Numbered from the stretch's first letter, positions 16,788 through 25,500 are shown. The stretch is 26,019 nucleotides of DNA from Hydrogenophaga sp. (GCA_020047875.1 JAIFNE010000217.1:1-26019); one strand, 5' to 3'. Program-made: numbers and translations. Notes: a model not told the origin generated them from the letters alone.

Positions 16788-18173
16788 ATGTCAAAGGCCA
16801 TGCGTCAGATGCCGGGGCAACCCGGGCGGGTGGGCGTAGCGCACGGTGAAGCCGTGCGGGATCTCACCAGCGACGAAGCCTGCGGCCCGCCCCTTGAGCA
16901 CCCGGGCACAGGGTCGGCAAAGCAGATGGCGGGCACCGGTGGCCTGCTGGAGGCAGCGCTGACGAGACAGAACCTGCAAGCGGCATGGAAGCGGGTGAAG
17001 GCCAATAAAGGCGCCGCCGGGGTAGACGGACTCGACATCGAGCAGACCGCCCAGGTGATTCGCACAAGCTGGAGCGACATCCGCCAAGCGCTGCTGGCGG
17101 GCACGTACCGGCCCAAACCGGTACGCAAGGTGATGATTCCCAAACCCGACGGGAGCCAGCGCGAGCTGGGCATCCCCACGGTGCTGGATCGGCTGATCCA
17201 GCAAGCACTGCTGCAAGTGCTGCAACCCCAGATCGACCCCACCTTCAGCGAACACAGCCACGGGTTTCGTCCTGGCAGGCGAGCGCACGACGCGGTCAAG
17301 GCCGCGCGAGGCTACGTCCAGTCCGGCAAGCGCGTGGTGGTGGACGTGGACCTGGCCAAGTTCTTTGACCGGGTCAATCATGACATCCTGATCGACAGGC
17401 TCAAGAGGCGCATCGATGATGCCGGAGTGATCCGGCTGATTCGGGCGTATCTGAATGCCGGAATCATGGCGGGCGGGGTGGTGGTTGATCGCCATCTGGG
17501 CACGCCGCAAGGTGGGCCGCTGAGCCCGCTGCTGGCCAACGTGCTGCTCGACGAGGTGGACAAGGCGTTGGAGGCGCGGGGCTTGTGCTTTGCGCGTTAT
17601 GCCGATGACTGCAACGTCTACGTAGGCAGCAGACGAGCTGGCGAGCGGGTGATGGTGTACCTGAGGAAGCTGTACACAGGCTTGAAGCTTCAGATCAATG
17701 AAGCCAAGAGCGCAGTGGCCAGCGCCTTTGGGCGCAAGTTCCTGGGTTACGCGCTGTGGGTAGCCAAGGGCGGGCAAGTCAAATGCAAGGTGGCTGAAAA
17801 GCCGCTGGACAACTTCAAGGCACGGATACGGCAGCTCACGCGCCGCTCGGGCGGGCGCAGCTTGGCGCAGGTGGTGGAGAAACTCAGGCCCTACCTGCTG
17901 GGCTGGAAGGCGTACTTCGGGCTGGCGCAAACGCCCCGTGTCTGGCGAGAGCTGGACGAATGGCTGCGCCATCGCCTGCGGGCCATCCAGCTCAGGCATT
18001 GGAAAAGGCCAAAGGCGATCTACCGGGAACTCAAGGCGCTGGGAGCCAGCGAAGATGTCGCCAAACAGGTGGCGGGCAACTGCCGCCGCTGGTGGCGAAA
18101 CAGCGCCAAGTTGCTCAACAGCGTGCTGACGATTGCGTACTTTGATGGGCTGGGGTTACCAAGACTGTCCTGA
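16788..18173 (+). CDS. ltrA: Group II intron reverse transcriptase/maturase
   Basis: This is the intron-encoded protein that stabilises the folded intron RNA for splicing and reverse-transcribes it at the target. It is 461 aa. RT blocks are visible in order: KANKGAAGVDGL, the VRKVMIPKPDGSQRELGIPTVLDR region, FSEHSHGFRPGR, VVDVDLAKFFDRVNH, GTPQGGPLSPLL and the catalytic FARYADDCNVYV. These are followed by a maturase/X domain (about 330-420). The protein ends soon after (NCRRWWRNSAKLLNS), with no HNH endonuclease domain, as in class C introns that use terminator hairpins and replicating DNA. The ATG at 16788 follows AAGGTAG; a second ATG lies four codons on. It lies in domain IV of the intron. 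Confidence 0.95.
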   Translation: MSKAMRQMPGQPGRVGVAHGEAVRDLTSDEACGPPLEHPGTGSAKQMAGTGGLLEAALTRQNLQAAWKRVKANKGAAGVDGLDIEQTAQVIRTSWSDIRQALLAGTYRPKPVRKVMIPKPDGSQRELGIPTVLDRLIQQALLQVLQPQIDPTFSEHSHGFRPGRRAHDAVKAARGYVQSGKRVVVDVDLAKFFDRVNHDILIDRLKRRIDDAGVIRLIRAYLNAGIMAGGVVVDRHLGTPQGGPLSPLLANVLLDEVDKALEARGLCFARYADDCNVYVGSRRAGERVMVYLRKLYTGLKLQINEAKSAVASAFGRKFLGYALWVAKGGQVKCKVAEKPLDNFKARIRQLTRRSGGRSLAQVVEKLRPYLLGWKAYFGLAQTPRVWRELDEWLRHRLRAIQLRHWKRPKAIYRELKALGASEDVAKQVAGNCRRWWRNSAKLLNSVLTIAYFDGLGLPRLS

Positions 18174-18185
18174 CCTCAAACTCTC

Positions 18186-18261
18186 GAACCGCCCGGTGCG
18201 GACCCGCATGCCGGGTGGTGTGGCAGGGGTGCCTCCTATCATGGAGGCCCCCTATGCCGAT
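18186..18261 (+). ncRNA. Group II intron domains V and VI
   Basis: Domain V is the catalytic hairpin, at about 18186-18221: a lower stem ACCGCCCGG/CCGGGTGGT, a bulge, then TGCG/CGCA capped by GACC. Domain VI follows: GGGG-GCCTCC pairing with GGAGGCCCC. An A at 18254, 7 bases from the 3' end, is the likely branch point. This is the 3' end of the intron. Confidence 0.8.
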
Positions 18262-18360
18262 TGTGCGTCACATACCTGCGAACACCGGCCTCGTGCCCCA
18301 CGCCGGCTGCCTGAGGCAACCCCATTCAGCGGACGTGTCATGGAGCGTTGAGTCAAGGCC

Positions 18361-18394
18361 AAAACAAAGGCGGACCTCGGTCCGCCTTTGTTTT
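18361..18394. terminator. Bidirectional Rho-independent terminator after rhlE
   Basis: A 16-bp perfect inverted repeat AAAACAAAGGCGGACC/GGTCCGCCTTTGTTTT, with T-rich ends on both strands, lies 45 bases beyond the rhlE stop. It can also stop transcription coming from the intron side. The stretch 18262-18360 shows no gene. Confidence 0.9.
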
Positions 18395-18439
18395 GTTGCG
18401 CGCCATTCAGGATGTTCGCGCCAATTGGGTCACTGTGCC

Positions 18440-20221
<1,782 letters not shown>

Positions 20222-20577
20222 GTTGTGTGGCGCCCGTCCAGGGCGCTGGGGGCATCTGCCTGGTCGGGCGCGGTAGCACCCGTTCAGTCAAAGGCAGATG
20301 AGATCAAGAGATGAACTCGCGGGCCCGATGTGTTGGGCTGCAAACTCGCCAGCAGGCTGCTGGTGTTGCCAGTCACTGATGCTGAACAACGGGCTGGATT
20401 GTCGCACGTCTGCGGAAAAGACCGGTCAGCGGTTGCTCTGCGCGAGCGCCGGCTGGCTTTTTGATAATGTGCAGTGCGCGCCCGCCTTCTCTGGTGCGCG
20501 CGTCTACCGCTGACCGGTCCGGGGAACGAGGCGCTTGCGACCTCAGGCTGGTCAACTGTTCCCACCACGATGCCTCC
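20222..20577. other. Divergent intergenic region between rhlE and the DUF1631 gene
   Basis: This 356-base region has no supported gene. It must hold the rhlE promoter (minus) and the DUF1631 promoter (plus). A perfect 14-bp inverted repeat brackets a GATAAT hexamer (20463-20468). No good -35 was seen for either direction. A TTG at 20461 would extend the DUF1631 frame to the left, but it overlaps this -10-like sequence. Confidence 0.6.
20420..20519. repeat. Perfect 14-bp inverted repeat, 72-base spacer
   Basis: GACCGGTCAGCGGT (20420-20433) and its exact reverse complement ACCGCTGACCGGTC (20506-20519). Each arm contains the 8-bp palindrome GACCGGTC. It flanks a GATAAT hexamer upstream of the DUF1631 gene and may be a paired operator or the base of an RNA stem. 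Confidence 0.75.
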
Positions 20578-22824
20578 ATGAACACCCCGATGATGCTTCG
20601 AATCGGCGTGGCCAACGACATGAGCAGCCTGCGGCCAACGCTTCAGGATTGCCTGGAGACGGTCCTCTCGGTCTCGGACTCCATGGTCGACGACCTGCTC
20701 GACGGATTGGCTGCTGCCGTGGATTCCGCCGGTGCTGGGCGGGTGCCGCAGGCGCATGGCCGTGTGGACCCCTCGCTGGTGCGGCACTTGCTCGGCGAGT
20801 CCGAAGCGATCAAGCGCAGCTGGCAGATCCAGTTGCGTCAGGCTCTGTACCACGGTGGTCAGGCCGGTGCATCGGTCGTTTCTCCTGTGCGTTTCGACGA
20901 TCTCCGGCTGCTCGACGAAAGCCGCATCGACGCCTCGATTGGCCTCGCGCTGGCCGAACAGGAGCTGATGAGAGCCAGCGCAGAGCTGTTGCCACGCCTG
21001 AACGCGCTGGTGAGCGGCCTGATGGGCTGGCTCACGGTGCAGGCCGACATCAACCCGCTCAAACCGGCTGCATTTGCCTGCGCGCTGCGCGAAACGCTGC
21101 AGCGCCATGTTCCCGATGTTGCGCAGCGAAATGCCCTGCTGGTGCCCGCGGCTGGCGTCATGGGTGACAGCCTGCGCCAGGTGTACCGGCAGCTCGTGCA
21201 GTGGCTGATGGTGCACGGCGTGGAGCCGCTGGATGTGCAGGCGCTTCTGCTCAAGCAAACTCCCACGCCGCGCAGTCCGCTGGGGCGCACGTTGCTCACC
21301 CTGGGTCGCCTGCGCCAGTTGCTGGCCGGCGATCTGGAAGCCAGTCCGTTGGCGGGACAAGAATTTGTGCAGACGGTCCCGGTGTCCATGACCGCGCTGG
21401 AAGACATGGACTTGCTTGAGCCGCTGATGGCCCGCTTACGCCGCCGTGCGAGCCACCCGGCAGCGCGGCCCGAGAAGGCCGAATTGCCGATGGTTGATGA
21501 GGTCAACCTGGGCCGTTTGCTGGGTCAGGAAGTGGTGCGGCTGATGCTGGACAACCTCACACAGGACGAACGCCTGCTGCCTGCGATCCGGCAGCAGATC
21601 GGTTTGATGGAGCCGGTGCTGATCGAGCTCTCTCGCGTCGACCCCCGTTTCTTCAGCGAGCGCCAGCATCCCGCGCGCCAGCTGCTTGAGGTGATCACCC
21701 AGCGCAGCCTGGGCTATCTCAGTCAGAACGACGAGGGGTTCTCCGACCTTTTGCGCTCGGTGGTGGCGGCGGTAAAAGCGATTCGGCGCGCCCCAGCGAC
21801 CGAGGAAAGCTTTGCCCGGCTGTTGCGGCGACTGCGAAGGCGTTGGGATGAGGACGATGCACGCAAGCACCGGATGCGTGACGAGGCGGCGCGTTCGCTG
21901 CTGCACGCCGAGCAGCGCCATCTGCTGGCCGAACGGCTCGCTGCCGATTTTCGCCAGCGCATCGCTGACAAAGCGTTGCCAGGGTTTGTGGTCGAGTTTT
22001 TGTGCCGTCCCTGGGCGCAGGCGGTGGCGCAAGCGCAGCTGTCGGGCGTGCTGGAGGCGGCCGATGGCTCACCGATCACCAGCGTGGCAGACGATCTGAT
22101 CTGGTGCGCTCAGGTCCCGCTGATCCAGCGCGATCGCAGTCGCCTGGTCAGGCTGATGCCCCGGCTGCTAAGCCAGCTGCGTCAGGCACTGCTGCGCATT
22201 GAGTATCCAGCCGAGCGCACCGGTGTCTTCTTCGACGCGCTGGTGGCCCTGCAGGAGCAGGCCTTCGAGGTGGCTGATGCTGCCGATGAACTGTCAGACT
22301 TGGCGGCCAGCGAGGGAAAGCCACCCCAGGACGTCCCCACGCTGCGCGACCGCGTCAGCGCTGCCGATCCGGGATCGGTGCAACTCGGGGGCGGTGGTGA
22401 CATACCGGTGTTGTCCGACATCGCCGAGCCTGGCGCCATGCCGCCCGGCGGTGCGCCCAATCGCGGCTTCTGGATGGCTGGCAGCGAGGCCGAGAATGCG
22501 GGTTATGTGGCCGTCGATTCGGGACCGATGCCGCTGGAGCCACTGGAACTGCCTAACACTGAGCTGCTGCCCGGCGCCTGGGTGGACCTGCTGATTCAGA
22601 GCGAATGGGTGCGCGCGCAGCTCACTTGGGCCAGCCCGCATGGCACGCTGTTCATGTTTGTTTCGGCCAAGGGACTGGCGCACTCCATGACACGGCGCAC
22701 GCTGGAACGGCTGCGCAGCACCGATGTGCTGCGGGTGGTTTCAAGCGGTGATGTGGTGGAGGGAGCACTCGACGCGGTGGCAGCCCAGGCCTTGCGCAAT
22801 GCGGGCGAACACGATCAAGACTGA
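20578..22824 (+). CDS. DUF1631 family protein, function unknown
   Basis: This is a large, predicted cytoplasmic protein (748 aa from ATG 20578) of the DUF1631 family found in beta- and gammaproteobacteria. Its function is unknown. It is mostly alpha-helical and Leu/Arg-rich with no signal peptide or transmembrane segment. Recognisable stretches are the N-terminal helical part (LVRHLLGESEAIKRSW), the middle LLPAIRQQIGLMEPVLIELSRVDPRFF, and a C-terminal domain. That domain begins at PGAWVDLLIQSEWVRAQLTWASPHGTLFMF and resembles a PilZ-like barrel. I prefer the start at 20578 because the leftward extension (to TTG 20461) crosses the inverted repeat and reads as low-quality protein. It is preceded by the rhlE promoter region and followed by a hairpin. 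Confidence 0.85.
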   Translation: MNTPMMLRIGVANDMSSLRPTLQDCLETVLSVSDSMVDDLLDGLAAAVDSAGAGRVPQAHGRVDPSLVRHLLGESEAIKRSWQIQLRQALYHGGQAGASVVSPVRFDDLRLLDESRIDASIGLALAEQELMRASAELLPRLNALVSGLMGWLTVQADINPLKPAAFACALRETLQRHVPDVAQRNALLVPAAGVMGDSLRQVYRQLVQWLMVHGVEPLDVQALLLKQTPTPRSPLGRTLLTLGRLRQLLAGDLEASPLAGQEFVQTVPVSMTALEDMDLLEPLMARLRRRASHPAARPEKAELPMVDEVNLGRLLGQEVVRLMLDNLTQDERLLPAIRQQIGLMEPVLIELSRVDPRFFSERQHPARQLLEVITQRSLGYLSQNDEGFSDLLRSVVAAVKAIRRAPATEESFARLLRRLRRRWDEDDARKHRMRDEAARSLLHAEQRHLLAERLAADFRQRIADKALPGFVVEFLCRPWAQAVAQAQLSGVLEAADGSPITSVADDLIWCAQVPLIQRDRSRLVRLMPRLLSQLRQALLRIEYPAERTGVFFDALVALQEQAFEVADAADELSDLAASEGKPPQDVPTLRDRVSAADPGSVQLGGGGDIPVLSDIAEPGAMPPGGAPNRGFWMAGSEAENAGYVAVDSGPMPLEPLELPNTELLPGAWVDLLIQSEWVRAQLTWASPHGTLFMFVSAKGLAHSMTRRTLERLRSTDVLRVVSSGDVVEGALDAVAAQALRNAGEHDQD

Positions 22825-22883
22825 CCCGATAGCGCGCTGCCATCGGCCGCGCTGCGCAGCAATACGTTCGGAAGAAACACCCT

Positions 22884-22902
22884 GTGCCGCCACCTGCGGC
22901 AC
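22884..22902 (+). terminator. Possible terminator hairpin after the DUF1631 gene
   Basis: A 7-bp stem GTGCCGC/GCGGCAC with loop CACCT lies 59 bases after the stop. It is followed by GAAAATCTT rather than a clean T-run, so termination may be weak. Confidence 0.4.
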
Positions 22903-22925
22903 GAAAATCTTCCTAAAAGTTCCGC

Positions 22926-22931
22926 TATAAT
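22926..22931 (+). promoter_or_regulatory. -10 box of tRNA-Asn
   Basis: A perfect TATAAT lies 10 bases before the mature tRNA-Asn. No clear -35 is seen at 16-18 bases. Confidence 0.6.
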
Positions 22932-22941
22932 TTGAGGCTGT

Positions 22942-23017
22942 TCCCTGATAGCTCAGTCGGTAGAGCGACGGACTGTTAATCCGCAGGTCCCTGGTTCGAG
23001 TCCAGGTCGGGGAGCCA
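22942..23017 (+). tRNA. tRNA-Asn (anticodon GTT), likely attachment site
   Basis: A 76-base cloverleaf with encoded CCA is present. The acceptor is TCCCTGA/TCGGGGA. The anticodon stem ACGGA/TCCGC (four Watson-Crick pairs and one mismatch) has loop CTGTTAA (anticodon GTT). The T-arm is CCTGG/CCAGG, and the discriminator base is G. Its own terminator is not found immediately downstream. Instead a recombinase gene runs in from the right on the opposite strand, as at an integrated element's att site. Confidence 0.97.
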
Positions 23018-24210
23018 ATACACACCATTACGAACACCATCGAGGTGGCCCAGGTTCACCAGAGCCTCAACCCGGTAACTGACAGTCACCCTGTCAGCCG
23101 TGACCGTGATGTTCTCCAGAAACGCGCCCATAAAGGCGCGTTTTTTTTGCACGTCTCCAGCCTGAACAACCTCTCGCATCACCTCCACGGCCAGCGTCGG
23201 GTCGATCTTCGCGGCCTTGGCGCGCGCTGGTTCATCCTCCAGCAAGTCCAGTCGGGCCTGCACCGCACGGATCTCCGAATTTCTCAGCTTCAGCCGGTCG
23301 GTCACATCAGCCAGGTCGGGCGTGTCCTTTCCTTGTGTCTCCAGCAGGTCGAACAGCTTTCCCCTCCTGGCCTTGTGCCCAGCGGCTCCCCATGTCGCTC
23401 ACCTCATGCACAGCGTGCGCCATCACCTCCGGCGTCACCAGCTGGGCCAGCACCTCGCCCATCAGCCAGTCGTCGAACAGATCGGCACGGGTCGGTCTGA
23501 ACAGGCAGCGCGGTGCACCTTTCTTGTGGGCGCAGCACCCGTAATAGTTGTAGAGCACGCCACCGCGGCCTGTGCCGTTCACCACCTGCAGCGGGTTGCC
23601 GCACACCCCGCACGTCAGCAGGCCGCTGAACACGAACCCACTGCGCGGCGTGCCACCTTGCGCCCGGCTGGGCGCCCGTTCTTGCATCATGATCTGGACC
23701 CTTTCAAAGTCTTCACGGCTCACCAGCGCCGGGTGGCTCTCCACCTGCACCCACTCGGCGCTCGGCTTCAGTTGTCCGGTCTTTTTGTTCTTGCGGTTGA
23801 ATGTTCTGGTGCCGGTGTACACGTCACTCTGGAGCATGTACAGCAGGCTCGTTTTTTTCCAGCAGGCGCCGCGCCTAAGCTGCCCCGCTTCATTCAACTG
23901 CTGGGCAGCGGCCAGCGCACCCAGGCCCGCCAGGCACAGCGCAAACGCCTTCTTTACCACCGGTGCCTCAGCATCGTCAGGAAGCAGGCGAGCCCGTTTC
24001 CCATCTGGCTCAGTGCGGTAGCCAAAAGGCACCCGACCGCCTGTGAAATACCCCTCGGAGGCTGATCGTTTCATGCTGCGCAGCGTGTCGCGAGAGATCT
24101 GCCGCGAAACCATCTGATCCATCGCGCCAAGGAACACCCGGTTCACAAACCCGGCGTCCGTGTCGTCGTCAATGTCCGCGTTCAGGCACTCCAGCCGCGT
24201 GCCAAGCTCC
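22976..24210 (-). pseudogene. Large serine recombinase, N-terminally truncated and frameshifted
   Basis: This is a phage/ICE-type integrase remnant. From 24210 down it reads the end of the resolvase catalytic domain (LNADIDDDTDAGF ... VFLGAMDQMVSRQ), then the recombinase domain (SRDTLRSMKRSASEGYF, GGRVPFGYR). A zinc ribbon follows (LLTCGVCGNPL ... YYGCCAHKKGAPRC). The frame breaks at a C-run at 23361-23364; removing one base restores EGKLFDLLETQ and the C-terminal coiled coil (TDRLKLRNSEIRAVQARLDLLEDEPARA). The frame then ends inside tRNA-Asn at its anticodon loop. The N-terminal catalytic serine region is absent: upstream the frame meets a stop at 24231 inside an Arc-type gene and has no start except GTG 24146. 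It is inactive as read. Confidence 0.88.
23122..23148 (+). terminator. Rho-independent terminator in + direction, inside the recombinase frame
   Basis: The stem ACGCGCC/GGCGCGT with loop CATAAA is followed by eight T. It lies 105 bases after tRNA-Asn and is antisense to the recombinase codons for KKRAFMGAF. It could end the tRNA-Asn transcript after the element displaced the original terminator. Confidence 0.75.
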
Positions 24211-24363
24211 CACTCGTTTCTGCAGGTCCTTCAGGGCAGCGAGGATTTCGCCGTTCAGGCTGCGGTCGTTCTGGGCAGCACGCACGCGCAGCCACTTGCG
24301 CAGGTCATCAGGCAGGCGAAGGCTGATCGGTCGCACTTGCGGTTTCTGTTCACTGGTTTTCAT
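24169..24363 (-). CDS. Arc-family ribbon-helix-helix DNA-binding protein (C-terminus altered)
   Basis: This is a small transcriptional regulator of the Arc/Mnt type, 64 aa from ATG 24363. The start is set by the ribosome binding site AAAGGAACCC before it. The ribbon-helix-helix core is clear: PISLRLPDDLRKWLRVRAAQNDRSLNGEILAALKDL. The last residues (GAWHAAGVPERGH) are encoded by DNA that belongs, in another frame, to the serine recombinase. The C-terminus is therefore probably a product of the deletion that joined the two genes. It is divergent from another RHH gene at 24426 across 62 bases with repeats. It likely represses its own and the divergent promoter. Confidence 0.8.
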   Translation of the reverse strand: MKTSEQKPQVRPISLRLPDDLRKWLRVRAAQNDRSLNGEILAALKDLQKRVGAWHAAGVPERGH

Positions 24364-24375
24364 GGGTTCCTTTCG

Positions 24376-24402
24376 TTGACACCGTTTCGGTGTCGGTGTC
24401 AA
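24376..24402. promoter_or_regulatory. Operator-like repeats between divergent RHH genes
   Basis: Three copies of the hexamer GGTGTC: one inverted (GACACC, 24378-24383) and two in tandem (24389-24400). TTGACACC and GGTGTCAA at the outer ends form an 8-bp inverted repeat whose arms each contain TTGACA, a -35-like hexamer pointing into each gene. Short, closely spaced repeats are typical RHH operators. No clear -10 was found. Confidence 0.6.
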
Positions 24403-24425
24403 TGCATTGCTGTATCTTTGTCACC

Positions 24426-24800
24426 ATGGAAGAAGACCACTTCACCCGCATCACCCTCCGCATCCCGAAAGACCTTCTCGCGCAGATTGCCCGTGAGGCG
24501 TTCGCCACGGCAAAAAGCCAGAACGCGGAAATCGTTGGCAGGCTGAAGGAGTCGTTTGCATCCAACGGGGCCAGCCTCCCGCAATTGGTGAAAGACGCCG
24601 TGGAGGCCGAACAAGAAGCCCGAGGCGGCACGCCAGAGGAAGCGCTGACGCGGCTGGTGCTGGCCGGTCAGGCGAACGGTGGGACGGTGTTTCAGCTCAC
24701 CCTGCAGCCAGGGGTGAAGCTGCAGGAAATATCGGCCGTGATGGAGGCAGCCAGGATGGTGATCCCGCCCAATGCGGACGTGTTCGTGGAACGCAAGTAG
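24426..24800 (+). CDS. Ribbon-helix-helix (Arc-like) DNA-binding protein with C-terminal extension
   Basis: The product is 124 aa from ATG 24426. Residues 6-50 look like an RHH domain (FTRITLRIPKDLLAQIAREAFATAKSQNAEIVGRLKESF), similar in layout to the divergent gene at 24363. The remaining 75 residues include an Ala/Glu-rich linker and a strand-helix segment (VFQLTLQPGVKLQEISAVMEAARMVIPP) that I do not recognise. It may be an oligomerisation or partner-binding domain. It shares a 62-base divergent spacer with operator-like repeats and converges on the next gene with only 5 bases between stops. A role in controlling the element is inferred. Confidence 0.75.
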   Translation: MEEDHFTRITLRIPKDLLAQIAREAFATAKSQNAEIVGRLKESFASNGASLPQLVKDAVEAEQEARGGTPEEALTRLVLAGQANGGTVFQLTLQPGVKLQEISAVMEAARMVIPPNADVFVERK

Positions 24801-24805
24801 CCCGG

Positions 24806-25288
24806 CTATTCTTCGTCGTCATCGCACTCCGGCAGCTTCACGGGCTCATCAAGCAGGTCAAGTTCGGCCAGGTCAGCAATGCCTTGCAGCACCTGAATCG
24901 CCAGCAATGAGCGGTTGAGCGAGTTGATGAAAAGGTCCGTCAACAAGTCTTCCAGGTAGTAACAAGGCGCCACTTCGTACCCGTCATCCACGCGCACCCA
25001 GTCGTGTCGTTCTGGCGTTTCCCACATGAACGCGGCGCAGGCCTTGCTGGAACACTTGCCCGCGATCAAGGCAGATTCCACCGCCTTGGCGACACCAGCG
25101 ACGGCACCGCCTTCGATGTTCCAGATTTTCGGGTCCAGCTCCAGCCCTCCGGCCGCGACGAACGCTCGCCAAAACAGCACCGCCGGGTGTGGGTGGGACC
25201 ATTGCGCCAGCGGCATGCAGGGTATCTGCTGAGCCCGCATGTGGCTCAGCGCTGCTCTGGTCGCTTGTCGCGTCTTGGCGTTGATCAT
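24806..25288 (-). CDS. Hypothetical protein, 160 aa
   Basis: I do not recognise this protein. ATG 25288 gives MINAKTRQATRAALSHMRAQQIPCMPLA. It has four Cys and many Trp/Ala residues, no signal peptide or clear transmembrane segment, and an acidic tail (PECDDDEE). Codon and base use match the surrounding element. It lies downstream of the 48-aa gene and its terminator on the same strand, and is convergent with the RHH gene ending at 24800. No strong ribosome binding site is seen. An intact, single-frame coding region between other short genes supports it being real. Confidence 0.6.
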   Translation of the reverse strand: MINAKTRQATRAALSHMRAQQIPCMPLAQWSHPHPAVLFWRAFVAAGGLELDPKIWNIEGGAVAGVAKAVESALIAGKCSSKACAAFMWETPERHDWVRVDDGYEVAPCYYLEDLLTDLFINSLNRSLLAIQVLQGIADLAELDLLDEPVKLPECDDDEE

Positions 25289-25310
25289 GACCGCATGCTA
25301 CCCGCCAACA

Positions 25311-25339
25311 GAAAAGCCACCGACGCAAGCCGGTGGCTT
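25311..25339 (-). terminator. Terminator after the 48-aa gene
   Basis: On the minus strand AAGCCACCG/CGGTGGCTT forms a 9-bp stem with an 8-base loop, running into TTTTC. It begins 14 bases after the stop of the 48-aa gene. Confidence 0.65.
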
Positions 25340-25353
25340 CCCGGGATCACCGA

Positions 25354-25500
25354 TCAACCGGAAGCCGTGGAACGGCCACGAGACAAGCCAGCAGCTCGCG
25401 TGAACTGCGAGTACATGCCTTTGACAGCCGGGGATGCCCGGTTGTATTGCGCGCGGGTCGGTTTACCCGTCGCGGAGTCACGACGCAAACGTGTTGCCAT
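25354..25500 (-). CDS. Small basic protein, 48 aa, with a near-perfect Shine-Dalgarno
   Basis: This short gene starts at ATG 25500 and stops TGA at 25354. The protein begins MATRLRRDSATGKPTRAQYN and ends GLSRGRSTASG. It has eight Arg and two Lys against one Asp, so it is strongly basic and could bind nucleic acid. It has no signal or membrane segment. Its reality rests on context: upstream, AGAAAGGAGGTGAT (minus strand, 25505-25518) can pair with 14 bases of the 16S rRNA 3' end and is spaced correctly. A terminator hairpin lies 14 bases downstream, and another terminator lies just upstream. I do not recognise the family. High expression is inferred. Confidence 0.7.
   Translation of the reverse strand: MATRLRRDSATGKPTRAQYNRASPAVKGMYSQFTRAAGLSRGRSTASG

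Larger units (their letters stand above)
16380..18261 (+). mobile_element. Complete group II intron, probably class IIC
   Basis: This is a self-splicing retroelement of about 1882 bases encoding its own maturase. The 5' end is GTGCGCCCAGCATGGGCGCAC, with the conserved GGTGCAAGTCCC (epsilon') shortly after. The 3' end is a domain V/VI pair finishing CTATGCCGAT. Boundaries are supported by pairing: the six bases before the intron (TTGCTT, 16374-16379) are an exact complement of AAGCAA at 16542-16547 in domain I, the expected EBS1-IBS1 pair. It sits directly behind a terminator hairpin, and its protein lacks an endonuclease domain; both are class IIC traits. All parts look intact, so it may still be mobile. 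Confidence 0.92.

Noticed and set aside
16334..16801. Minus-strand frame in the 5' part of the group II intron
   Set aside because: It lies across structured intron RNA and the terminator; there is no protein-like signal.
20461..20577. N-terminal extension of the DUF1631 protein from TTG 20461
   Set aside because: It would cross the GATAAT hexamer and the second arm of the inverted repeat, and the residues do not look like family sequence.
22741..23040. Minus-strand frame crossing tRNA-Asn
   Set aside because: Its recognisable part is the antisense translation of the tRNA, a common annotation artefact.
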